Source: Desulfovibrio sp. | Lineage (GTDB): Bacteria; Desulfobacterota; Desulfovibrionia; Desulfovibrionales; Desulfovibrionaceae | Direction of reading: 5' to 3' | Length of the DNA: 64,000 bases | Assembly (NCBI GenBank): GCA_030145055.1 | Contig: JAQYWK010000001.1 | Location: forward strand, 62,001 to 126,000 | Part shown: piece by piece, positions 26,581 to 34,320 of the stretch | How the letters are laid out: each line of letters starts with the position of its first letter | How positions within the stretch are numbered: the stretch's first letter is position 1 | The notes under the pieces: generated by a model | Databases searched by the model: none | What the model was told of the DNA's origin: nothing | The model's input: the letters and a program-made list of their open reading frames with translations, nothing else | Made by a program: the position numbers and the translations under genes

Positions 26581-27123
26581 ATGTCAAACAAAGTTTTCGT
26601 TGGAACAAGTCTAGATGGATATATAGCTGACCGCAATGGAGAGCTTGGTTTTCTTGAAACTGTCCCGAACCCTGATAAGGATGATCTTGGCTTTGTCGCA
26701 TTCATGAACAGTATAGATGCACTTCTTATGGGCCGAAAGACATTGGATATGGTCCTTGGATTTGATATGCCTTGGCCATACCTCAAGAAGGTTTTCGTCT
26801 TGAGTTCAACCATGAAAAATGTCCCAGAACACTTAGACGGGAAAGTTGAAATAGTGTCCGGTACAATTATAGACGTGGTGAAAGAGTTAAACCAACGTGG
26901 GTTCAACGATTTATACATTGATGGGGGCAAGCTCATTCAAAGCTTTCTAGCCGAAGACATGATTGACGAACTGATAGTTACCCAAATCCCGATACTACTC
27001 GGTGGTGGCACCTATTTGTACGGAATACTGCCGAAACATCTGCAATTCGAATTAGTAAAAAGCGAAGTATTGCTAAAAGCCCTTGTCCAGTCTCATTATG
27101 AACGCATAAGATATTTTATTTAA
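26581..27123 (+). CDS. DHFR/RibD-type reductase family protein
   Basis: 180 residues. MSNKVFVGTSLDGYIADRNG, DALLMGRKTLDMVL, DLYIDGGKLIQSFLAEDMIDEL and VTQIPILLGGGTYLY fit the YyaP/RibD C-terminal family of NADPH-dependent reductases. The substrate is unknown. It is controlled in all likelihood by the divergent TetR regulator. Its last 8 bases overlap the stop of the Rhs fragment on the other strand (convergent), so the edge of the Rhs locus abuts this gene exactly. Confidence 0.85.
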   Translation: MSNKVFVGTSLDGYIADRNGELGFLETVPNPDKDDLGFVAFMNSIDALLMGRKTLDMVLGFDMPWPYLKKVFVLSSTMKNVPEHLDGKVEIVSGTIIDVVKELNQRGFNDLYIDGGKLIQSFLAEDMIDELIVTQIPILLGGGTYLYGILPKHLQFELVKSEVLLKALVQSHYERIRYFI

Positions 27124-27313
27124 AAGGCAAGCAACCCGTCCGATCCACAAAGTTAATAGGATCATCCAAACAGTAACCATAAACATCAATATCCCCGCCA
27201 GCTAAACCAATCGGGTCGGGAGTTATGAACCGCCCGATGTTAGGAGCGTATTCACGATAGCAAGAGTGGGTGAGTGATGAATTAAAACCATCGGATGGAT
27301 GGGAAGCGGGGAT
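27116..27313 (-). pseudogene. Displaced Rhs core-tip fragment
   Basis: A 65-codon open frame with no start codon. Reading from 27313, it encodes an RHS core repeat end: YREYAPNIGRFITPDP, GLAGGDIDVYGYCLDDPINF and VDRTG, then CLPFK and a stop. This mirrors the core end of the intact Rhs protein (YREYDPSIGRFITPDP... DDPINFHDRVG) but diverges right after the DRxG junction. It therefore looks like a displaced Rhs 'tip' whose toxin part is gone, possibly a remnant of toxin-tip switching. It lies 90 bases beyond the candidate immunity gene. Confidence 0.75.
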
Positions 27314-27403
27314 TTAATGAATCATATATAGTTTATAAACTTAATTTCTATGTGTGCAACAAACATCCTAATTGAAAATCAGTGCTAAGCAAGTAATGTC
27401 AGA

Positions 27404-27904
27404 CTATTTCATCAAAGATGGCTCTACTGTGCAAATAATGAACCCAGAATATTTACTTAAAGCGGTCAGCGGATTGACTGCTTCAATAACCAGAACTAAA
27501 TCATCTCCAGCTTCTGGAAATGGCAATTTAAATCGTAATAGCACCGCAGAAAGTGGGCCATCGGGGGAAGCACTGTAATATCCTGTTTTAGAAGGAGAAC
27601 GAGTCACTCCTTTCTCTAAAACTTTTCCTTTGGATGTAAATTTATAATTTAAAGTGCCTTTTTCAGAATAAAATGGCCTTATATCATCTGTAGGTATTGA
27701 TAGTCGAAGATCATACTCGGCTTTGTATTTGAAGGTAATTGGTATAGACAGTCGTTCACCTTTTTTGGACGCATCAAAATGGCCTTCAAAAATGTGTTTA
27801 TAGTATCGATCTCCCATAAAATTTGCCTGAAATACATTGGAATTATATATATAAATGGCAAGTATGAAACCTAAGACTACATAGATGGCAGCTAAAATTT
27901 TCAT
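27404..27904 (-). CDS. Membrane-anchored protein, candidate immunity protein
   Basis: 166 residues. A single N-terminal membrane span (IYVVLGFILAIYIYNS) anchors a beta-rich domain outside the cytoplasm or in the periplasm. The family is not recognised; there is only a loose resemblance to DUF5625-like lipoproteins with strands such as ERLSIPITFKYKAEYDLRLS. It starts 51 bases after the Rhs stop on the same strand. This is the standard place for an immunity gene that protects against the Rhs C-terminal toxin. The function is inferred from position only. Confidence 0.5.
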   Translation of the reverse strand: MKILAAIYVVLGFILAIYIYNSNVFQANFMGDRYYKHIFEGHFDASKKGERLSIPITFKYKAEYDLRLSIPTDDIRPFYSEKGTLNYKFTSKGKVLEKGVTRSPSKTGYYSASPDGPLSAVLLRFKLPFPEAGDDLVLVIEAVNPLTALSKYSGFIICTVEPSLMK

Positions 27905-27955
27905 ATATCCTCATGTAGAGAGGAGAGGACTTGGAGTCCTCCCCTTTTTTAATTG

Positions 27956-29848
27956 TTACTTCTTCTCTTTTTTTTGAATGTTTTCACACTCATTAGCATG
28001 ATCTTCAGTAAAGTTCTGACAGCTATTACCCACTACTCTATATCTTTCTGGCGTATATTTTCCAGATTTCTTAATATTTTTTTCAGCCTGTCGTGCGATT
28101 TTGTCGTCAAAGTGTTTTCCTATCGGAGTAGATTTACCCACTTCATCATGTGTAACGCCTTCATTAGAAAATCCTGAATTAGTCTTTTCATCCTTAGTTT
28201 CATCGGCATTATCGTATTTTATAAACTCATGCTTGAGTTTAATATTGTTGTCGTCAAGAAGTTGATCAAATTTCTTAGGAAAAGCCTTTGCAAGGCGGCC
28301 AAGATTTGTTGTTGTGTGTAAAACTTTTTTAAGAATTTTACCACTTGGTTCATCTAAGAATTCAAGTCCTTTCAATCGTCTTTCATGAACCTGTGCTAGC
28401 CCAACTCGATCATGAAAATTAATCGGATCATCCAGACAATATCCATATATATCACCGTCTCTCCCCGCCAAACCGATGGGATCGGGAGTAATAAACCTGC
28501 CGATACTAGGATCGTATTCACGATATCCAAAGTGAATAAAACCAGTATCTTTATCGTGCAAACCAGCGGCAAAACCTAAGTACAAATCATGATCGGGATT
28601 GCTATTCTGAATCCTTCTACCGAACGAACCATATAGAACGTCCTGTAAACTATTCCCTAACATGTCGGCAACAGTAAAAATACTACCTAGCTGATCAGTG
28701 GCGAGCAAGTAAACGTCTTCGCCCTTCTGCATGGCAATAGGATCGCCATCCTCATTGTACTGAAAATGGGTCGTGCCTGTCGAATCCTCAACCGCTGCTA
28801 GAGTAGTCAAATCAGTCCACTGATAACGCTGGTAAAGCTTGTCATTGATCAGCTTTTGAGTGCGCAATCCGTTTTCATCAAAACGATATTCGATGAGCGT
28901 TCCGTTCGGCAATATTACTTCACAGAGCTGTCCTGTTGTTAAGTAGTTGTAACGAGTAATCTGCCCAGACTCGTTTTTCTCAACTAAATCGCCATCGCCA
29001 TTGTAACGGTATGTTGTGGTTCCCGCCTGAACAAGCTGTCCAATCTGGTTGTAGGTGTAGTTGCTAAGTTTTCCGCCCGTAACATGAGATTGAATACGCT
29101 GTCCCTGATTGTTGTATGCATACACTTCAACAGCCTTGCCGGAGTAGTAGGTCGTAGTGAGCCTACCTTCGGAATCGTACTTATACTTGAGTTCATGCTG
29201 ACTTGCCGTAGACTCGAACCCTTTGTCTACGATTCTCCCCGTTTCATCGCGCTCAGTCGATAGTGCCGCAAAGACTTCATTTGTTTCTGGTGACGCAAAT
29301 TTTACAAGCTGGTCCTTTGCTCCACGCAGATCAACTGAATCACGCTGCATTTCATCATGAATGAACTGCCCAGTACTGGATTGCGGGCCAGAATTATGTC
29401 GATTTTGCTGACCCTGCCGACTCTGCTGGCTCTGCGGACATTGCTGTCTCATAAGCTGTTCAAGCTCAGAGTAAACTTCTTGCCCGTAGCTTGTTTTAGC
29501 CAAACCTTGCGTAAGTGGATGGCCGGGGTTTTCGGACATGAAATTGGCATGTGCGAATCTTTTTATTTTCTTGTACTGATCGCGATGCTGTTCGTAGTTT
29601 CGCTTCTGCTGACCCCATCTGCTTTTGATTTCAGGCTTCATCATTGATGGGTACATGCGGTCAGAATGTGAAAACTCCGACTGGTCGAATCTTGGCTCTT
29701 CGAACCTTGCTCCATTTGTGCGGGAAACCAGCTCATACATGTTCTCAAGCTGCATTTCAGGCGGTTCGTTCTTGCCGTACATCCGTAGTGATAAAGACAA
29801 ATCATCCCATTTCTTTTCCTGCAAAACATAATTCGCTAATCCTGACAT
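27956..29848 (-). CDS. Short Rhs/YD-repeat protein with C-terminal toxin-like domain
   Basis: 630 residues, short compared with the usual 1000-1500 residues of Rhs proteins. Residues 1-205 are unlike the PAAR or cage-opening domains and contain a Gln-rich segment near 135-165. YD repeats (such as YKYDSEGRLTTTYY and YRYNGDGDLVEKN) run from about 215 to 440. The conserved core end YREYDPSIGRFITPDPIGLA and DDPINFHDRVG closes at about residue 483. After it come 147 residues of unique sequence ending in YRVVGNSCQNFTEDHANEC, a Cys/His-bearing motif like that at the end of several polymorphic toxins. GGAG precedes the start. No VgrG or PAAR gene is adjacent, so export is unexplained. Confidence 0.85.
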   Translation of the reverse strand: MSGLANYVLQEKKWDDLSLSLRMYGKNEPPEMQLENMYELVSRTNGARFEEPRFDQSEFSHSDRMYPSMMKPEIKSRWGQQKRNYEQHRDQYKKIKRFAHANFMSENPGHPLTQGLAKTSYGQEVYSELEQLMRQQCPQSQQSRQGQQNRHNSGPQSSTGQFIHDEMQRDSVDLRGAKDQLVKFASPETNEVFAALSTERDETGRIVDKGFESTASQHELKYKYDSEGRLTTTYYSGKAVEVYAYNNQGQRIQSHVTGGKLSNYTYNQIGQLVQAGTTTYRYNGDGDLVEKNESGQITRYNYLTTGQLCEVILPNGTLIEYRFDENGLRTQKLINDKLYQRYQWTDLTTLAAVEDSTGTTHFQYNEDGDPIAMQKGEDVYLLATDQLGSIFTVADMLGNSLQDVLYGSFGRRIQNSNPDHDLYLGFAAGLHDKDTGFIHFGYREYDPSIGRFITPDPIGLAGRDGDIYGYCLDDPINFHDRVGLAQVHERRLKGLEFLDEPSGKILKKVLHTTTNLGRLAKAFPKKFDQLLDDNNIKLKHEFIKYDNADETKDEKTNSGFSNEGVTHDEVGKSTPIGKHFDDKIARQAEKNIKKSGKYTPERYRVVGNSCQNFTEDHANECENIQKKEKK

Positions 29849-29942
29849 AGTTTAGATCTCCATGTTAAAGTTTTTTGAAGGTTGGCTAAACAAGAATTGT
29901 TTAGCTCTTTTTTCCTCCATCCAAACTCCAGGATAATCGACA

Positions 29943-29976
29943 AGCCGGACCCGAAACAGCCGAGTCAGGTCCGGCT
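29943..29976. repeat. Perfect 9-bp hairpin upstream of rhs
   Basis: AGCCGGACC (29943-29951) pairs with GGTCCGGCT (29968-29976), loop of 16 bases. It lies between folD and rhs, in the rhs promoter/leader region. It has no T run, so it is not a terminator. Its role is unknown. Confidence 0.45.
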
Positions 29977-30002
29977 GTGAAAAATTATGGAACAAAGTGC
30001 GA

Positions 30003-30048
30003 GAAAACAAAAAATTCCCCTCCCTTGATTCAACAAGAGAGGGGGATT
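30003..30048 (-). terminator. Terminator of the coaX-eno-folD unit
   Basis: A 15-bp stem (30013-30027 with 30034-30048, one mismatch) is followed by TTTTTTG on the minus strand. It lies about 40 bases after folD. Confidence 0.85.
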
Positions 30049-30088
30049 CCAAATTCTATATTCCAAATAAAAAGCTAATCTATCTCAC

Positions 30089-30946
30089 TTACGCAACATG
30101 CTCCCGAAAAGCCTGAACAGTATTTATAAGCAACTGCGCGATAGTCATAGGCCCAACTCCGCCGGGAACTGGAGTCATTGCGCTAGCAACGTCTTCAAGT
30201 CCCGCATAATCACAATCACCAACCAAACCTTCGTCTGTGCGGTTAATACCTACATCAATAACTACTGCGCCGGGCTTCACCATATCTCTGGTGATAAACT
30301 TCGGCATGCCGATAGCGGCGAATACGAAATCTGCGCTTTTAACTTCTTCTGCTAAATTTGCGGTGCGTGAATGACACACGGTCACGGTGGCGTTTGCGAA
30401 ATCGCCGTACTGCATCAGCATCATGGCTAGTGGCTTACCTACGATATTGGAACGCCCTACTACTACGGCTTTTTTGCCGGTAGTCGGTAGATTGTAACGC
30501 TCTAATAAGGTCATGATTCCAGCAGGTGTGCAGGAACGGAAACCAGGCAATCCTAGCATTAGTTTACCGACATTCATTGGGTGAAAGCCGTCAACATCTT
30601 TAGCAGGATCGATGAGTTCGAGACAGCGCTGGCTGTTAAGTCCTTTTGGTAGAGGAAGCTGAAGCAGGATTCCATCAACGGAATCGTCACCGTTAAGCTT
30701 ATTGATCAGGTCTTCAAGTTCCTGCTGAGAAACTCCGCCATCAATGTGATGTGCGAAAGAAATGATTCCTGATTTTTCACAGGCAATTTTCTTATTGCGA
30801 ACATAAACTTCTGATGCTGGATCTTCTCCGACAAGAATGACGGCCAAACCGGGCGCTCTGCCATATTGTTCTTTCAGGGAATCAACTTCAATCTTAAGCT
30901 CGCCGCGAATGGTGAGCGCTGTTTCTTTTCCGTTCAATATATTCAT
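30089..30946 (-). CDS. folD: Bifunctional methylene-THF dehydrogenase/cyclohydrolase
   Basis: 285 residues, the normal length. Interconverts methylene-, methenyl- and formyl-tetrahydrofolate. Visible motifs: the Lys-bearing [25 protein letters not shown], and the NADP-binding [17 protein letters not shown]. The ATG at 30946 has CGGAGAAAG upstream; a longer frame from 31012 was rejected. It follows eno and probably ends the coaX-eno-folD operon. Confidence 0.95.
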   Translation of the reverse strand: MNILNGKETALTIRGELKIEVDSLKEQYGRAPGLAVILVGEDPASEVYVRNKKIACEKSGIISFAHHIDGGVSQQELEDLINKLNGDDSVDGILLQLPLPKGLNSQRCLELIDPAKDVDGFHPMNVGKLMLGLPGFRSCTPAGIMTLLERYNLPTTGKKAVVVGRSNIVGKPLAMMLMQYGDFANATVTVCHSRTANLAEEVKSADFVFAAIGMPKFITRDMVKPGAVVIDVGINRTDEGLVGDCDYAGLEDVASAMTPVPGGVGPMTIAQLLINTVQAFREHVA

Positions 30947-31056
30947 AGTGCTTTCTCCGTGCTGAGTTGTTTTAGACACAGCCTTCATATAATACAAAGG
31001 GCCGGAACGCAATTGCGCTCCGGCCCCGTGAATAATCTTATAAACAGCAGTTCGTC

Positions 31057-32349
31057 TTAGCTTTCTGGGAAGAATGCTTCGCGAAGAGCTGGTCCGAAGT
31101 AAATGCCTTCGTCTTCAAGATCTTCTTCAATGCGGAGAAGCTGATTGTACTTAGCAAGTCTGTCACTACGGCACAAAGAACCGGACTTAATCTGTCCAGT
31201 GTTTAGACCTACAGCGAGATCAGCAATGAAGTGATCGCTAGTTTCACCAGAACGATGAGAAACAACGGTAGTGTAACCGGCCTGCTTAGCAAGCTCAATG
31301 GTATCGAGAGTTTCAGTAACAGTACCAATCTGGTTAAGTTTAATCAGAATGGAGTTACAAACAGCACGCTCGATGCCTTCTGCAAGGATTTCAGGGTTGG
31401 TAACGAATATATCGTCACCTACAATCTGAATGCGCTCGCCGAGTACTTCGGTGTGACGTTCCCAGCCTTCCCAGTCGCCTTCTGCAAGTCCATCTTCGAT
31501 GGAGATAAGCGGGAAGCGGTCGCAGAAATCTGAGTAGAATTCAGTAAGTTCATCAGAAGTGAACTCTTTGCCTTCGCCTTTAAGCACGTACTTACCGTCT
31601 TTGTAGAATTCGGAAGCAGCAGCGTCAATTGCAAGAGCGATATCACGGCCTGGAGTGTATCCAGCCTTTTCGATTGCTTTGATGATGTATTCAAAAGCTT
31701 CAGCGTGGGAATCAAGATCCGGCGCGAACCCACCCTCATCACCAACAGCGGTATTGTGACCGTCTGCAGCAAGAATGGATTTAAGCGCGTGGAAAGTTTC
31801 TGAACCCATGCGAAGAGCTTCTGCGAAAGTTTCAGCTCCAAGAGGCACAATCATGAATTCCTGAATATCAAGATTGTTCGGTGCATGCTCTCCACCGTTG
31901 ATGATATTCATCAATGGAACAGGCAGAAGTTTAGCATTTACGCCGCCAAGGTACTGATAGAGTGGAATCCCTAGCAGATTTGCAGCAGCTCTTGCTACAG
32001 CCATGGAAACGCCCAGCATTGCATTCGCGCCGAGTCTTTCTTTGTTCTCAGTTCCGTCAAGATCAATAAGGAAATTATCAATAGAAACCTGACGAAGAGC
32101 ATCCTGTCCAACAAGTGCTTCTGCAATTTCTTCACGAACGTTAGCAACAGCTACCTGTACGCCTTTGCCGCCGTAACGGTTTTCATCTCCATCACGAAGT
32201 TCAAGAGCTTCGCGAACACCAGTAGATGCACCGGAAGGAACAGCAGCACGGCCAGTTGCGCCGGATTCAAGAACCACTTCAACTTCAATTGTGGGGTTAC
32301 CTCTGGAATCAAGAATTTCTCTAGCCCAGACAGCTACGATAGTGCTCAT
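31057..32349 (-). CDS. eno: Enolase
   Basis: 430 residues. Converts 2-phosphoglycerate to phosphoenolpyruvate. Typical elements: [17 protein letters not shown]-like start ([17 protein letters not shown]), [30 protein letters not shown] and [13 protein letters not shown], which holds the catalytic lysine. A C-terminal SHRSGETSD motif completes the active site. GGAG precedes the ATG. It is the middle gene between coaX and folD. Confidence 0.98.
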   Translation of the reverse strand: MSTIVAVWAREILDSRGNPTIEVEVVLESGATGRAAVPSGASTGVREALELRDGDENRYGGKGVQVAVANVREEIAEALVGQDALRQVSIDNFLIDLDGTENKERLGANAMLGVSMAVARAAANLLGIPLYQYLGGVNAKLLPVPLMNIINGGEHAPNNLDIQEFMIVPLGAETFAEALRMGSETFHALKSILAADGHNTAVGDEGGFAPDLDSHAEAFEYIIKAIEKAGYTPGRDIALAIDAAASEFYKDGKYVLKGEGKEFTSDELTEFYSDFCDRFPLISIEDGLAEGDWEGWERHTEVLGERIQIVGDDIFVTNPEILAEGIERAVCNSILIKLNQIGTVTETLDTIELAKQAGYTTVVSHRSGETSDHFIADLAVGLNTGQIKSGSLCRSDRLAKYNQLLRIEEDLEDEGIYFGPALREAFFPES

Positions 32350-32392
32350 GCTTTTCTCCTTAAAAATTGATAAAACTTTCTAGTTGCGCCCA

Positions 32393-33178
32393 TTATTCTT
32401 TCACGCCAAACCATGCCATGCGAAGCCCATCCAAAAGGAGTGTGGGTTCCACGCGGTTAATAGCCTGACAAACTTCAGCGATCTTTGTAGCAAAGCCGCC
32501 AGTGGCAATGAGTTCGACCTCACCGCCCAAAGTACCACTTAATCTTTCACTCAGCCCTTCAACCATGGCGGCAAATCCGAAAATAAGCCCCTGATTCAGA
32601 CTGTCTGCGGTGCTTTTACCGGGCCGTATGACCGTGGTTTCAAGCTCAAGAGTAATATGTGGAAGCTTTGCTGTGCCAGAGGAAAGCGCCTTTGTAGACG
32701 ACAATACTCCGGGACAAATCAAGCCACCCATATATGCATTGCCAACGACACAATCAAATGTTGTCGCCGTACCGAAATCAACTACTATCAAATTCTCACT
32801 ATCACTAATAAGCCGTCCCGAAAAGGCCGTAACAAGCCGATCCGCGCCAACTTCCCATGGCCGTTCATAGTTATTCTCAATACTCAATTTAATATCATCA
32901 GGTGCAAAGCTAAGCTCGCAGGAAAAAAACCTTTTAACGGCAGACTTCAAAATCGGATTCATGGGTGGCACAACAGAAGAAACGGCCCCTCCGATAATAT
33001 CTTCAGGAGAATACCCGGCAACCCGGCATATCTCTAAGAGCCTGAGCCCCCAGGAATCTGCTGTCCCCCCGGGATCGGTTGGCAAAACGAAAGATGGCCC
33101 AATTTCCGAGCGCGTCGAAAACCCGATCTTAGTGTTAGTATTTCCAACGTCGAAAAGTAAAATAACTTCAGCTTTCAA
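32393..33178 (-). CDS. coaX: Type III pantothenate kinase
   Basis: About 261 residues. Phosphorylates pantothenate, the first step of coenzyme A synthesis. The ASKHA-fold nucleotide motif is LLFDVGNTNTKIGF near the start, with GADRLV and IVVDFGTATTFDCV in the middle. I chose a TTG at 33178, with GGAG 6 bases upstream. No ATG is available before the DVGNTN motif. It is the first gene of a likely operon with eno and folD. Confidence 0.88.
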   Translation of the reverse strand: MKAEVILLFDVGNTNTKIGFSTRSEIGPSFVLPTDPGGTADSWGLRLLEICRVAGYSPEDIIGGAVSSVVPPMNPILKSAVKRFFSCELSFAPDDIKLSIENNYERPWEVGADRLVTAFSGRLISDSENLIVVDFGTATTFDCVVGNAYMGGLICPGVLSSTKALSSGTAKLPHITLELETTVIRPGKSTADSLNQGLIFGFAAMVEGLSERLSGTLGGEVELIATGGFATKIAEVCQAINRVEPTLLLDGLRMAWFGVKE

Positions 33179-33563
33179 AAAAAACTCCAAACTTGGACAA
33201 AAATTATATAATAAGCCAGCCTGACAGCCGTTCCCAAAACAGTTGTTGCACCATTAAGATGTATTAGTCCTTACCACATTACTGAAAAACTAAAAACATA
33301 TAGCTGCAACTTAATTGCAACAGCTTCAAACATTAGTAGTGAATAGCTTAACTGCGCGTACTTCATTCCCGTGCAGGAATCAATAAGAGATCTCTTAACA
33401 ACCTGCGTTATAAGCAATTCTGCCTATCCACAATTTCAGACTTAGAGATTCTCATTAAGGCTTATTGATAGAGTATATTGACTTGAGTACAAATAAAAAC
33501 TAACTAAAAGGGATCATTTAAATCTTATCCAATTCAATACTACAAGCATTGCGGAGCACAACC
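33179..33563. other. Intergenic region between coaX and MerR-like gene
   Basis: About 385 bases without a credible gene. It holds the divergent promoters of coaX and the MerR-like gene. A partial inverted repeat GCTGCAA-cttaa-TTGCAACAGC lies at 33304-33325; I cannot assign it. Confidence 0.45.
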
Positions 33564-34196
33564 GTGACGGACAAAAAGCTACTCTCCATTGCAGAAATAT
33601 CCCGTTTACTAGAAGTCCCGGAATCGACTCTTCATTATTGGAAAAACCGTTTCGCTCAGTACCTTCCAAGTACAGGCCGAAACCGACAGAAAAGATTCAA
33701 GCCAGAAGCGGTTGAAATGTTTTCGCTCATAGCAGCCATGCTTAAGCAGGGACACACGGCTGAAGATGTAATGGCTGAGCTATCTAAGAAATATCCAGTA
33801 AATGTCGCCATCGAACAGGTTATGCCAGAAGGGCCAGAACAAGCCGTTCCCATGCAGAGTGCAACAGTAGGCATTGAGCCTGCAGTTCAAATTGCTGCGG
33901 CAATGGGAGCAGAAATAGCAAAGTCTATTAATGAAGGATTGAAAGGACTATTTTCCAGTCTTCCTCAAGCGTCCATAGGTGTCGACGCTGCCATGTCTGA
34001 GGAAATCAGGTGCGGCATTGAGAAGACAACTAAAGATTTAAATGAACAGGGCGAGAACATTCAAACCCTCAAATCAGAGAACACCGAACTCAAAGACAAG
34101 CTATCTATAATGGAAGCAGAACTCGTAAGACTGCGCAAAGATAGACGAGAACTTGAAAAGTACCTTCTTGACAAGCTGAAAGCCGTAACTAAATAG
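33564..34196 (+). CDS. MerR-like HTH protein with coiled-coil tail
   Basis: 210 residues. A MerR-type winged helix occupies about 10-75 (LSIAEISRLLEVPESTLHYWKNR and GRNRQKRFKPEAVEMF). The rest is a variable linker followed by a coiled coil (TELKDKLSIMEAELVRLRKD and RRELEKYLLDKLK). The GTG at 33564 follows CGGAG. Its target is unknown; htpG is next downstream but is separated by a leader with a strong hairpin. Confidence 0.8.
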   Translation: MTDKKLLSIAEISRLLEVPESTLHYWKNRFAQYLPSTGRNRQKRFKPEAVEMFSLIAAMLKQGHTAEDVMAELSKKYPVNVAIEQVMPEGPEQAVPMQSATVGIEPAVQIAAAMGAEIAKSINEGLKGLFSSLPQASIGVDAAMSEEIRCGIEKTTKDLNEQGENIQTLKSENTELKDKLSIMEAELVRLRKDRRELEKYLLDKLKAVTK

Positions 34197-34205
34197 CTTA
34201 CTAGC

Positions 34206-34240
34206 AAGCCACAATTACGCCGGAATCACGGCGAAGGCTT
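34206..34240 (+). terminator. Nested hairpin after the MerR-like gene (weak terminator)
   Basis: AAGCC...GGCTT encloses CGCCG...CGGCG, 10 bases after the stop codon. It is followed by CCCCTTTATTT, a poor T run, so termination would be partial. Confidence 0.4.
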
Positions 34241-34264
34241 CCCCTTTATTTACACCATATATTA

Positions 34265-34306
34265 CCTTCCGGTTGTTACTATGACAGCCGGAGGGAATTT
34301 AATTTT
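34265..34306 (+). promoter_or_regulatory. 12-bp leader hairpin with U tract upstream of htpG
   Basis: CCTTCCGGTTGT (34265-34276) pairs with ACAGCCGGAGGG (34284-34295), loop of 7. The stem is followed by an AATTTAATTTTTT run and then by GGAG and the htpG start at 34321. It has the form of an intrinsic terminator or an attenuator. No promoter fits between it and the gene, so it lies in the leader RNA. Confidence 0.55.
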
Positions 34307-34320
34307 TTGGAGAAAAACTG

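Noticed and set aside
27372-27578. Open frame on the plus strand opposite the candidate immunity gene
   Set aside because: It is antisense to a well-formed gene with membrane span and has no good ribosome site.
29943-29990. Sequence GTCAGGTCCGG near the rhs leader, like the start of the SRP RNA apical loop
   Set aside because: The conserved GGAAGGAAGCAGCC part that should follow is absent, so this is not 4.5S RNA.
29852-30052. Open frame just upstream of rhs
   Set aside because: It contains the folD terminator stem and the perfect 9-bp hairpin in its body, and has no ribosome site.
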